Position numbers and translations under genes: made by a program. The notes under the pieces are model-generated. The model made no database searches and was not told the DNA's origin. It saw nothing but the letters and a program-made list of their open reading frames with translations. From Toxonevra muliebris (Eukaryota; Arthropoda; Insecta; Diptera; Pallopteridae), in contig OY829328.1 of NCBI GenBank assembly GCA_963691655.1, forward strand, positions 16,012,704 to 16,076,703: a DNA stretch of 64,000 nt. Direction: 5' to 3'. Positions within the stretch are counted from its first letter, which is position 1. Each line of letters begins with the position of its first letter. Positions 12,456 to 23,781 of this stretch are shown here, in pieces.

Positions 12456-14109
12456 CACTACTCTACAAGGTTTTCCACAACGAATGGCAATAACATTTTC
12501 TATAGTAAATTTTTCCGTAGAATTCGAATATCCTAACGATTTTTTTCGATTGGCCCCAATGTATGCAAAAGTCATAATTTATGAAACTACAGCATTTCAT
12601 TAACACCAATGCAAAAACCATTTTTTTCTTTTAAAACATTTTTATTCTAATCAAATAAAAAAATACCGTGCAACAAAATTTCAGCTTTTGGTTTTTAGTA
12701 ATTTACGGTCGATGATGAAAACTACGTACTCAGATTTTCTCCATCACATCTAGTTCTCCCACAATATAGACCTGAAGTCGGAAATATGGGGTCTTCAGGG
12801 GCTATTAAGAAATTTCTTTATTCCAACAGTTTCGAATTTGATATTTGAAGAAATTTTGTTGAGCACAAAGAGATAAATAATTTTTGCATACACACTTTTC
12901 CTCCACCTCCTACCCTTCCTCTTGAAAATGGGGTTTTCAGCCCCCTTTTTCGATAAATGACCGATAAAAAAAATTCTTTGAGAAAACTATTATACTGTCT
13001 TTGGAGAAAATATTTCTTGTTAAAAATTATAGAGTGTGCTGGAACATTAGAATGGCCTACAAGGTACACTTTTTCCAGAATAATGCAAAAACCAAATGTT
13101 TTGCATTACAACCAAGCCACTCATACTACGTAAGGAAATAATGTAATCATTTGTTGTTGTAATTATATTAGGCTCCTATGTGGAGTCAACAAAATTAAAA
13201 AAAAAATAAAATATTAGAAAAAACGTTTTGTTGGCCCCACATGGGATTGAACCACGGGTCTATAGACCATTTATAGAAAAACGGGGCATTTTCAAGGAAG
13301 AGTAGGAGGTAGAGGAAAAGTGTATATGTAAAAATTGTTTATCTCTTTATGTTAAACAACATTCCTTCAAACATCAAATTCGTATCTGTTGAAATAAAGA
13401 TATTTCTTAATAGCCCCTGAAGACCCAATTTTTCCGAATTCAGGTTCATATTGTAGGAGAACTAGATGTGATGAAGAAATTCTGAGTACGTAGCTTTCAT
13501 CAGCGACCGTAAATTACTATAAAACAAAAAGCTGAAATTTTGTTACACGGTATTTTTTTTATTTGATTAGAATAAAGAGATTTTAAAAGAAAAAATGGTT
13601 TTTGCATTGATGTTAATAAAATGCTATAGTTTCATAAATTATGACTTTTGCATACACATATGTATACTTAAAATATTTCTAATGAAATTTTCTATAAGAT
13701 AAGTGCGCTAAATTTTTATTACCCATATAATAGTTTTGAGATATAGGTCTTCAAAGTTAAAACTTATTTGAAAAATAACAAAAAAATTGAATTTTTGTAC
13801 CCATTTTTGATCATAACAGCTATATTACAGTTATTATTGGCAAGTATTATACCTTAAAATTTTTGCCTGACTCTTGTCTAAAATATGTAAATATCTAAAA
13901 TTCATTGGCTGAAAATTAAAGTTTTTACAAGCATTTATGTGAAGTATGTGGTCTCAACAGTGCACTTTTTTGAATTTTTGCCATTTACATGGAAAATTGG
14001 GCCCAATCGAAAAAAAATCATTAGGATATTCGGATTCTACGGAAAATTTTACTATAGAAAATGTTATCACCATTCGTTGTGGTGAAAGTTTTCGTTTTGT
14101 AGAGTAGTG
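12456..14109. mobile_element. Long-arm inverted-repeat (foldback-type) DNA element
   Basis: The termini CACTACTCTACAA and TTGTAGAGTAGTG are perfect inverted repeats. Similarity continues inward through a left arm of about 507 bp (12456-12962) and a right arm of about 846 bp (13264-14109). The right arm carries about 334 bp (13660-13993) absent from the left. About 300 bp of unpaired sequence separates the arms, including a tRNA B-box-like GGTTCAATCCC (minus strand, near 13250). The ends are flanked by TA on both sides, but the symmetry extends to AATTA/TAATT, so the exact end and TSD are ambiguous. No transposase was seen. The superfamily is uncertain. Confidence 0.75.
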
Positions 14110-14189
14110 TAATTAGGATTATGAAGCACACTGTAGGTATTTAAATTAATGTGATTAGTGAAAAGTTCTGAAAACTCAGAGCTTACTAA

Positions 14190-14606
14190 GGGTCCGTTCA
14201 CATATCAAGTAACGCGAAAGGGGTGAGGGGGGTGGGGGGGGTCCTACAATTTGTTACAGAGTGTTACATGAGGGACGGAGGGTCATCAACTACGTTACGT
14301 AACGTCGATTTTAAACTATCAAATACAGAGGACTTCAAAAATTTACTAGTTTATAAAATGAATTTTCGAAAATCATAGCTAACATTTTTTATGAATCATT
14401 TTGTGGGATATTGTAATTTTTTCATTTTTTTCAACTTTATAATTTAAAAATTACATCTTGAGCTAGAAATATCCGGTTGTTCCTGATACCAAATGAAAGG
14501 TATTGTTATAGCAAACATATATAATTGGATTTTACGATATGTTACAACCAGGGGTGAGGGGTCAAAATTGGTCTCAAATTGCTTTACGTAATATGTGAAC
14601 GGCCCC
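14190..14606. mobile_element. PIF/Harbinger-like MITE
   Basis: The terminal inverted repeats are GGGTCCGTTCACATA on the left and the complement of GGGGCCGTTCACATA on the right, one mismatch in 15. TAA flanks both sides (14187-14189 and 14607-14609), matching the TWA target duplication known for PIF/Harbinger elements. The 417-bp interior has G-rich and C-poor stretches and no coding capacity. The superfamily is inferred from the 3-bp TSD and TIR style. Confidence 0.72.
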
Positions 14607-16040
14607 TAACTAAAGATTACAACATTTTATGAAATCGAAGCTTACACATATATATTTATTTATTTATGTTTTTTTTTTTTTAATACTAGAAGGTAATAAA
14701 TAAAAGGCTGAATCTGCTATTGTGTACCTTTTGTATGTAAATTTCAGTATGAATGGATAAGTTGCTCCCGTTACAGCATTTTCTTAACTTCTGAATTGAA
14801 TTAAATTTGCCATTTCTCTTGTTTAGATTTTGTGCTGTGCAGATGACATGAAATAGTATTTACTATAACTATAATAAATAAAATTGCATTAAAATGGCCA
14901 TGGCCTTGTTACAGCCAGCAGCAAGACATGGAAGTAATATTGACCTACAAGTGGAAATGGAAGTCTCATCAAGCATTTTACCGCAAACCTTATACACTCA
15001 CACACACACACATCTAATGTGCAACCAACCAACCAGCTCTACTGATGTTTGCTCACATTATGTGGTATGAATGTGTGCATTTCTTGACTAATTGCAAATG
15101 TGTATATGGGAAGAGTATTGCATGTGTATGGCAGAGTACTGCACGGTTGTGTGAGTTTGCCTCCATTTTGGCAGCAAACCAAACTTGTTCTTTTTTGTTT
15201 TGTATTTCAAATTTATAAGCATTTGATAATATTTCCCAATATTCCGTGATCGAAAATCAAAAAAATCTTGCTGAAAAAATACTCTGAAATACAAATTTTT
15301 ATTCATTACAACCTCAAAAGTGAAAGCAATGCGACACATACATAGATACCAATTTACTAACTATAAAATGAAAAAATTATTTCACAAATGATATATGAAA
15401 TAAGGCGAACCCGACTATGATGAGTTATAGCAGCTATTGCTCGGCTGAAAAATAATAAAGATTTAATTATGGAACACGGAGCGGCAGTTGAGCGCACATG
15501 TAGCAAAAATGTAATTTGGTAGCAGTGCCCCAGAATGCGCAAATACATTTTCTGTCATTTTAGAAAAATCACAGATTTATTTTTGTGAATTTAACTGTTT
15601 TACTTTAATGATTTTTTGCCATAAATAACAAAAATTGCAGTCGAAATTCACCTTGCGGCTAAATTGCCACGGCGCGCCCTCCGAAGGGTTAATTTTTTTC
15701 TATAACTCGAATGACATAATAAATTAGATTTTTGATTGTCTGCTTTGTCTTACATGATGGCCGATAAAATATATACACGTTTCAAGCACTCCTAATTCCA
15801 AATCTATAAATTTTTTTTTTTTTGCCTTTTTTGCTATTTTCAGAAATTTTGCCTTTTTCACTGCTTTCGAGCCTTTTTCGTATTGTAAGTGCCTTTATTC
15901 TAAGTAATAAATGCCATTTTTGGGATTTTCTACCTATTTTGCTTTTTAAATCTTTTACTTTTTTAATGGCCGATATATTGTGAAAGATATTTTTAGCACA
16001 AATGGAAAAAACATTTTTTTGCTCCGTTTGTCACGAAAGA
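14607..16040. other. Unassigned A/T-rich stretch
   Basis: No gene is supported. Pyrimidine-rich GCCTTTTT repeats around 15820-15960 recur near 16920-17030 and may bracket an old inserted element. A GGGTTAA at about 15686 resembles a piggyBac-type end, but no partner was found. Confidence 0.45.
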
Positions 16041-16181
16041 CCTCCGGAAGATCTCAGTTGGAAAGAACAGATACAGGGGGACCTGTCTGCACTTGGCCTT
16101 ACTAACTGGCGCCGGCGCGCGCATTGCAGAAGCGACTGGCGAGGCTTTATAGAGGCGGCCAAGACCGATCATCGGTTGTAG
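16041..16181 (+). pseudogene. LINE ORF2 C-terminal fragment
   Basis: This is a 47-codon frame ending at TAG. It contains DLSALGLTNWRRRAHCRSDW followed by a Gly-Phe-Ile-Glu-Ala-Ala-Lys block. The pattern (acidic-Leu, NWR, aromatic-rich block, EAAKT, stop) is the recurring C-terminus of a class of LINE endonuclease/reverse transcriptase proteins in insects. It is locally GC-rich compared with its surroundings. It is only a relic; the rest of the LINE is not visible next to it. Confidence 0.55.
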
Positions 16182-16375
16182 AGCCAACTAAGTAAGTAAT
16201 TAAGTTGTCACAAAAAACCAACATGTGCAGCAGGACGTAAACCAATAGAATCATATTAAGACGGTTAATCTAAAAAAAGAAGGCGCAAATGATAACATCT
16301 CATGTAGGGGGTAAAACAAATGAATTTTACGGCAACTCTACAAAAATGAGGCTGACGTAGAACATATCATATGTT

Positions 16376-16603
16376 CAAACCTGCTATGATAATGTTCTTT
16401 TAAAAATACGGTCCCGAATCAGTTAAAAACCTATTTTTATTTCGATTGATGAAACGACCCACAAAGCTGGATGTCAAGTTACCAAGGTCAATTTTAGCCC
16501 TTTGATTGAAAACGGAAGTTGGTATATGTTAATTATTTTGCCTGTAAAAATTTTGGAAAAGGTAAAGGCATCTGAACTTTATGTGATGACTCCCTTTCGT
16601 TAG
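16376..16603 (+). pseudogene. hAT-like transposase fragment (DUF659-type)
   Basis: The 76-codon frame (one internal stop) reads a CYDNVLLKIRSRIS block, then IFISIDETTHKAGCQV, then an ILEKVKASEL block. The pattern I/W-I-S-x-D-E-T-T-D followed by a V-x-N-V stretch is characteristic of DUF659-like hAT-derived proteins common in insect genomes. Here the second acidic residue of the core reads His. No zinc finger or C-terminal dimerisation region was found nearby. It is a relic inside a zone of mixed repeats. Confidence 0.5.
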
Positions 16604-16757
16604 CTTTGCTTCCTCTAACTCCATATAAATTTAAATTTTTTATATAAGTAATCTCTTTAACTGGACTGGATGAGGTACTCTAGGCAGATTAGACTAGATA
16701 GAAAAGAGGGACGTACAATAGATCTTATAGGTCGCGGTACAACGACAGAAACCTCTA

Positions 16758-16783
16758 TAATACAATACAATACAATACAATCT
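16758..16783. repeat. (AATAC)n tail of a small SINE-like fragment
   Basis: About five AATAC units follow a stretch with GATCTTATAGGTCGC (about 16720). That string also occurs near the tail of the composite SINE at 52918-52935. The microsatellite therefore looks like the tail of a SINE fragment. Confidence 0.6.
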
Positions 16784-17049
16784 CTTTAACTAAGATTTTC
16801 TCTAAATAAGTGATACCTACCTAAAATATAAATTTCTATATATCGATAGATGTAAAACCTCGCTTTAAAACGTATTTGAATACATTACTTATTTTTGAAT
16901 AAAATAAAAATTTTTGAATTCTAAATAACTTTTTTCGACTCTTTTTTTCAGTTTAATGCTGCCTTTTTGGGTGTTTTTAGTGCCTTTTTATGCTTTTTTT
17001 TTTTGGCAATTTTATTTTGCCCCTTTCTTAATTTTTACGTCCACAAAAT

Positions 17050-17290
17050 CCGCTCCCTGCTAACGTGTATATCAATCTGTTGACTTTTTAAGATTTGCCA
17101 GTATTCGTATCGCACCACGCACAATTTTGCCAGAACGCCGACGTTATAAACTCTTACATTCAGCCTCGATAAAAATTGGAATAAACCGAAAACAGCTGAC
17201 GAAGTCACCTCTGAGAACTCTCTCCTTTTATTTGAAGTGCCCAAGGTAAATTTATACACGGCGAAGTTACCAGAAACTCATTCTTCTTCT
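17050..17290 (-). mobile_element. Second fragment of the LINE 3' region
   Basis: It shares GTTGACTTTTTAAGATTTGCC, GTATTCGTA and CAGAACGCCGACG with the 3' untranslated part of the LINE around 8793-8890, in the same order and orientation. A short minus-strand frame over it has no independent signature. I read it as a diverged 5'-truncated copy of the same family. Confidence 0.5.
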
Positions 17291-17944
17291 ATTTCGTGGT
17301 ATTGATACCATTAACTGTCAAAATCAATATTTACTTTTGGTTGTTTGTTTACTTTTTTTCTCCATTTTGACATTCTCTGTATCAAGGCGTATTTAACATG
17401 GTGGTAGCAGCATTGCAACAAGTACAACGTAACAATAACAACACGCTACTTTTTTGTTGCTAAAAATCGTAATTGTCAAAAACACAAGAACAAATGCATG
17501 GAAAAAAAAAAAAAAACAAAGATTTTGACAGTTAAGATTATCTTCATATAAAAAAATTAGAGAAGAAGAAGACAGAGCTGACGCTGCTATCACCTATTAT
17601 AATTTCGCCATGCTCTGTACGCCGCCATTTTGGCCGTAACAGCAAAGATGAGTTGTTATTGTCTTATTGTACGGCTGATTCTGATATTTAATGGTATTCG
17701 TGCCAACAACAAAGCTGTATTGTTTTTGCCAAGGGGAAATTGTTGTAATCTTGCTATAACCTTATACATAACTTCATCATGGAAGTGCTTATGATATGAT
17801 GTCAAAATAATGCAAAATGTAAATAAGCCAAAATTTAAATATCCACCACAGAAGTTATTTTTGCCACTTACTATTGCTCTCTGAGACTACTTCAGCCTAT
17901 TAAATACACCCTGCTTGATTCCAAAGGCGTGTATATTTTCAGCG

Positions 17945-18122
17945 AAGAGGTTAACACCAGTGCTGCCAACTTCTTATTCTTCTTTTATGACACAACGCGA
18001 ATGGAAGGGCGAATTCGAACTTCGAAAGGGGAAGCTTTTCATAGGCAATTTTTAATCTTGGAGGTTTGCATTTTTGAGCATAGCAGTCCAACATACTAAC
18101 CACCGGGCTACGGCGGCCACTT
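17945..18122 (-). mobile_element. tRNA-derived SINE, second family
   Basis: Read on the minus strand it begins GGCCGCCGTAGCCCGGTGGT, a tRNA-like head with a degenerate A box. A Lys/Asn-like A-rich middle and a GAAGTTCGAATTCG B-box-like stretch follow. The head resembles the plus-strand copy at 41787 (GGTCGCCGTGGCATAGTGGT). No functional tRNA fold is supported. Confidence 0.55.
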
Positions 18123-18377
18123 GAACCATACCTTGTAAAGCTTGAATCCATACCATAGTTTTGAACTCACACCTGAGCTTTTATGAGTAAAACCACCGAA
18201 CTTGTACCTTCTTTAAAATAAATTGTACTTTTAAAAAAGACATAATCTCCTCTGCCTCGCTGACAGTCAATTACATTTTCTTTAAACCGTATTTACTCGA
18301 AATGAGTATTTCAAACTTAAACAATTATTGCTTTTGACCATAGAAATATTTCCCATTTTCTCTAAGGTTTGCATATA

Positions 18378-18768
18378 CAGTAGAGCTAATCCGAATATGG
18401 CCTAATCCGGACAGAGTTAAAAAATTTAAAATTCCTATTATCTCCCTTGTAATCCGAACTGACCACGATTTCGGTACTCCAATGCAATAACCATGCTACT
18501 GAATCAATGACCAGTAAAACATGCTCACATGCTTTATTTGATATTCGCTCATACGATGGAGGCTATGTAAGAGGGAATTCGCCTAAAAAATGTAATAGAA
18601 TTTTTTAAATACATTTTGAGTTTACATTACATTACTTTATATTTATTTCTAACATTTATATTGAAAGGATTGTTTCAGTTTTTCTTCGAAATATAATAAA
18701 TGAATAAGCATTCATAGTTTTTCCTTTTTAATATGCCTTTTGTAATCCGGATTGACGAAGTTCTACTG
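18378..18768. mobile_element. pogo/Tigger-like MITE
   Basis: The termini are CAGTAGAGCT on the left and the complement of CAGTAGAACT on the right, flanked by TA on both sides (18376-18377, 18769-18770). Subterminal AATCCG motifs occur at both ends in inverted orientation. The TA duplication and CAG-starting TIR fit pogo-type Tc1/mariner elements. It is 391 bp and non-coding. A shorter relative lies at 51579-51708. Confidence 0.7.
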
Positions 18769-19417
18769 TAACTATTCATTTAGCTACTCAAATATTTTAA
18801 CTAAACAATAATTTTCATATTACGTATGTTTATTAAGTTTTATTCATATTTATGTTTGTGTTTTAAATATATTTAGTATATGAAGTTGTGTTTACTTATG
18901 TTTCTGCATAGATTACTGTGTTTGAAGAATTACTGCCTAAATTTAATAATATTGATTATTTTACTATTTTTATTTTAGAATATCTATGTATATTTTTATA
19001 TGCCATAAAAATTCATTGATTGTAATTCTAAAATCTAATTTTGAGATTTGTGTTTAAATATAGAAGCAACGAGATGCGATGCTTGTGTGTTATTTAAAAA
19101 GGTAATATATATAGATGCATGTATTTTTGCTTTTAATTAATATTATATTTATAATAACAAAACAAACACAAAGGTCTAAAGACTACATTATAATAAAATG
19201 TGTAAATAAATTAGAAAAGTAAAAACAAAACTGAAGTGTAAGATAAAAATAATATTAAAAGGATTTGCAGACTGAAAAAAAGGGGTAGCCGACAACACTA
19301 TCTTATGTTCGAGTATATAAATTACGGTTTAATTTAGATTAATAGATGCTGAATAAAATTCCTTACAAATATTATGCTAACGTAAAAACATTGACATTTC
19401 AGATCAAGCTCGCTCAT
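18769..19417. other. 3' flank of windei
   Basis: A/T-rich sequence downstream of the minus-strand wde stop codon, presumably holding its 3' UTR. A minus-strand AATAAA (TTTATT on plus) lies near 18970, about 450 bp beyond the stop; I could not single out the used poly(A) site. Confidence 0.5.
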
Positions 19418-22400
19418 TTAGCTCCATGTTTTCGGTAAGCTGAACTGACCAAAACGTTGATGCACATCGACGGCGCGCACAGCAAAGTAGTAACGTTGTC
19501 CTTCCTGGAACTGTGTTAATGTTACTGCCATGGGAAGCAGCATTGCTTTCACATCGCCCACATGACGCCACGAATCGACCGTTGGTGCGCTAGACGTTTC
19601 CTGATACGCATAAATCTGATAGCTCACACATTCAGCATGGCGATTTTCGGCATCATCCATTGTCCATGATATAACAATGCCATTATCAAGATTACTGATT
19701 CGTATAGTCGGACGTGGTGGTGGCAACTTCCAGGCGGGATTAAATGTTTGTGGCGGAGTGGGCGGCAATGGTGCAGGGTGTCCGTATTTCGCACGTTGTG
19801 TGGCAGGATTATTAGCAGAAACGTGAACGCGTGTAATACTAGTGCCAGGTGGTGTGGAAATGGATGAAATCAATGAGCTGTTGCCGGCTTTTTGCGCTGT
19901 ATATGCAAAACAAAAGTTTTATTTAGACAATCAATTCAGAATGGCTATTCACTGTTGGGATATTACCTTGCATTGTAGACAATTGTCGCGCTACCACTTG
20001 TGGTTTATTATTGGTCACCATTTGATTGGCTCCCGGCATGCGTGTAAGCGGTGGCACATTTCTATTGTTTGCATATTGTGCGGTATTGTTGCTTACGCCT
20101 GGTGCTGGCAAGCGTTGTCTTAAGGACGCCGCTGCTGCTGCTGCAGCTGATACAGCATCATCTTCATCTGTCAGATCAATGACTGCTTTCTCCTTGGGCT
20201 TAGCAGGTGTGATACTGACAGCTGGAACTCCTCCTGATGGCATCTGGTTCAAAGTACTCATATAATTATCCATGACGGAATTTGAAGCGCTAGCCGATTG
20301 CTGCTGTGGTGGCTGCGGCAATGGTTCAGAACGACGATATTGCTGTCCAGAATTAACGACCGTTGTTGGCTTCGGTGCTAATTTTCGCCTACAAATAGCA
20401 ATGAAACAATGAATACAATTCACAATATTTAATTAAACTCAAGTTAAAACTTACACATTATTTTGCATTTGTTGTTGTTGCTGTTGTTGTCGGGACATCT
20501 GCTGTTGTTGCTGCAGCTGCTGCTGTCGTTGTTGCTCGAGTGCTGTTGGAACCGAGTATCGATTTTTAAGCATTGTAGCAGAAATGCTATTTTTATTTAA
20601 AATTCTTGGTGGATTTTGCTGCACCATTGCTGATGACGACGGCAGCGACGTTTGTGCCGATGCACTGCGGTATGACGACGCAATTTGTGTCATGACTGTA
20701 GTAGAGTTGCTGACACTGCTGGGATCTGGACGTTGTGGTGTGATTTTTTGTACGCATCCACGACGTGTATTCATGGCAGCAGCAGCTGCCGCTGAAGCCA
20801 ATGCGCTATTCCCGGTAGATGTGCGTGGTTGTGGTGATGTATGCGATGACGTCTGTGGCGATGCAAGTGATGATGTCGAACCACTCAAGGCCACTCGCTG
20901 CGGCGAATTGCCTACCATAACGGAAGGTGCTGCGCAGGTATTTGCATCGCTAGTCTTTCGACTTGGTATGAACACTTGAAGTCCGACGGCACGTGTAATT
21001 TTCACTGGCATTATGAACTGCGAATTCTTCGCTTCTATATCTTTTAGCACGCGACTGTGAACCATCTCGAGATCGCGGAAATGCTTCGACAATTCTGTCA
21101 TCTTTGTTCGATAGGTAGCTATGATTTTCTCTTGCTTATCGATTATGTCACGCATTTCAGCAAATTCACCCTTGTGAACAATTGCTTCGATAATTTTTTC
21201 CATAGCGAGTTCTTCAAGATCGTTTTTTGTCATTTTGTCGAGCGACTTCTGGAAGCGTTTGAAAAAATCAAGTTGGATGGATGAAACAAACGTATCGAAT
21301 TTCGGTGGCGGGTATAATGGAATTGGAATGTTAGAGGCTTCAACCTTCACCTCAGCCTTTGCTTCAGGGAGTGACAGCTCGTTTTCCGGCGATTCAGCTT
21401 TAAATATTTCTATGTCTACTGTTGATTTGACATCTGCTTTGTCGTCAATATCGCTATCCGCCGTTGTGCGTTCTGCACACTCTCCTTCCGATTGTTTTTC
21501 CTCTACAACAGAGCAACTGGTGACCTCTTCATCGGTCTTTATTTTTTTGTTGGCAGTCTCTTCCACATCATCCTCTTTGCATTCTACAATACTGTTTTCT
21601 TCGCTCTGTTCTACCATGGAATCATGTGAACGCTTCACAGCAACAACAGCAGTGGACATCTCTAGCTCCTTTCTTTCTACAGTGCTTTCTGTTCCAATTT
21701 CTTTTGTAACCTTTTTATTTTCATCAATTGTAATTAAATCGCTTTTGTCAACCGATTCATCTTTAGATATTCCCTTATCCTCTTTTTCTTCTATACTTAA
21801 CCGGATGCGTTTTGCTGGTGGAGCGATTTCCTTATCTTCAATTTCGACATTCTTTGTAGCTTCATGAGATTCCATGGCCTCCATATCCTCCAATAACTCC
21901 GTATCCCCATCTATATCTTCTGTCTCTGCCTCTGCCTCAGCATCCGCATCCACCTCTGCTTCACCCTCTCCCTCTGCTTCTACTTCCTCGTCTTCATCAT
22001 TTTCGGCTTCTTCAGCATTTTCTTCTTCAGCTCCACTTGTAGTCTTGGCCTCTTGCAACAAATTACTGCTGTTGCTGCAATTGCTATTTGTCTCATCTCC
22101 TTCGACAGATTTTTCTTTTGGAGTCAATTTATTTTCCAATGGCGCTTTCTCTGCAGCTGCAAAGTCATCACGTGCATTGTCAGTATTATCAAAACTCAAT
22201 TCTGTTTTGTTGTCTTCTGTTTGAGATTTGTTCTTTTCGTTAACTTCCGTTTCATCTTCGTCTCCTTTTTTAGTTTCGCTGACAGCATCAGCAGACTTTT
22301 TTTCATCGCTCAATTTTGCATTTACTTCTTTCTTTTCCAAATTTTCCGTCTCTTCACAGGCTTCTTTATTTTTGTTATCTGCCTCTGTTGTATCGTCTTC

Positions 22401-23773
22401 ATCATCATCATCATCAAGCAACACAACATCATCATCATCATCTTCCTCCATAGCAGAAGACTTTTGTCCCCCTTCTGTTGCTGGCTCATCTATACTTTTC
22501 GCCAATAAAGTCTTATTTCCATCATTCGCTTCATTGATTTCTTTTTTATCTTTTGATTCTACTGGTTTATCAACAAAAAATATTATATCATCATCGGAAT
22601 CTTCAATTTCCAAGGTCGCTGGAGCTTCAGAAACTTTTGTTGCTTCCGTTTTTGACTCAACGCAAACACTTTCAGTCTCCATTTTTTCCTTATTCGTTGT
22701 AGCGTTTTCACTATCAGATTTTTCTGATTTAGTTTCATTGGACGACTTCTTAGCTTCTTTGTCATCATCGTTATCATCTAGCGCGACACTAGGCACTACT
22801 AAATCCTCATCTTTATCCGTTGTTTCAGTATTTGATTCGTTATCATCTTTTAACTTTTTGCAGGCAGTATGTTCTTTTTCAATAAGGCTCGTTTTTTCTA
22901 GAGTTTCATGATCTTCTGCATTTGTTGTTGCCACTGATTCAACGATTGCATTTGTTGCTTTCTCTGTCTCTGATGTATTCTCATCAATCGATTTCATCTC
23001 AACATCTTTTTCTGCAGTTTTATTATCAATTTTAGTACTTTCTACATGTTTATCGTCTGCAGTTTTCTTCGCTGCTTGTAGTTTTTTCGCTTCAATTTCC
23101 TCTTTTTCATTTTCTTTATTTCCATTTTCCTTTTCATTTTTATCATTTTCTTCTTCATTTGCTTCCTTTCCATTTTCTTCCTGGCTATTTTCTTTCGTTT
23201 TCGATTCTGTTATTGGCTTTTTAGCTTTTGCATCTGTTGTTAACTTAGTTACATCAGTCTCAATGCAATCCTCCACAAGATCATTTATTTTTGATAGTAA
23301 AGTATCAAGATCATCGCCTGGATCACGTATAGGCACCGCTACGTCTGCTAGTATTTTATCGACAGTATTTGTTTCATCGTCGGCTAACAATGCTTCTTCC
23401 AATTCTGCATTCACAGGCTCATTTAAATCCAGTTCTGTAGCATCAACATCAAGATCAATGGCAGCTGCCACTTCAGCGAAGGTTTCTTTGCCATCATTGC
23501 CATTTTTACAGGCACTAGATATGGCTCCATTTGTAACAATTTCTAAATACAAAAACATAATTATTGTTAATTAGTGTTGTGTTTTTAATAAACAGGGCAT
23601 GTCTAAGTACCACTTGTTTTCAATAAGTCAGTTTTCTGTTTGGATGTTTCCAAATTGGTCATTTTAGTGACCACTTCATCGCTGTTGCTATTGCTGTTGT
23701 TGCTGTCGCCATTGCTGTTCGACGTTATCAAATCGTTAAAGTCCATTGATATATTTTGCTTCACTTCCATCAT
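19418..23773 (-). CDS. wde: Windei, ATF7IP/MCAF-family cofactor of SETDB1
   Basis: There are four coding exons: 23773-23611, 23542-20455, 20388-19967 and 19896-19418. All have GT-AG introns with matching phases, giving 1383 aa. The family binds and stabilises the H3K9 methyltransferase SETDB1/Eggless in the nucleus. Visible order: Asn/Ser-rich N-terminus; about 700 residues of Lys/Glu/Asp-rich disordered sequence; a conserved block at about 795-915 (FDTFVSSIQLDFF, then a coiled coil), which I take as the SETDB1-binding region; Ser/Thr- and Gln-rich stretches; a VIDLT motif near 1153; and a C-terminal fibronectin type III domain (about 1285-1383, with VISW, YYFAVRAVD and FSLP). VIDLT beside an acidic run is a classic SUMO-interacting motif. 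IIFFVD (about 373) and VVLLDDD (about 427) are further candidates. The start is the first of two tandem ATGs. A non-coding upstream exon is possible. Confidence 0.93.
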
Positions 23774-23781
23774 TTTCGCAT
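23770..23781 (-). promoter_or_regulatory. Tiny uORF overlapping the windei start
   Basis: ATG CGA AAA TGA begins 8 bases upstream of the wde ATG, and its TGA overlaps that ATG (ATGATG context). If this ATG is in the mature 5' UTR, reinitiation or leaky scanning would set wde translation. This is read directly from sequence; its use is an inference. Confidence 0.4.

Noticed and set aside
15665..15695. piggyBac-like end (complement of TTAACCCTTCGGAGG)
   Set aside because: Only one end is visible, and TTAA-CCC strings are not rare here.
21235..22911. Long plus-strand open frames rich in Ser/Phe/Ala
   Set aside because: They are antisense shadows of the Glu/Asp/Lys-rich windei exon 2; GAA/GAT codons read as Ser/Phe on the other strand.
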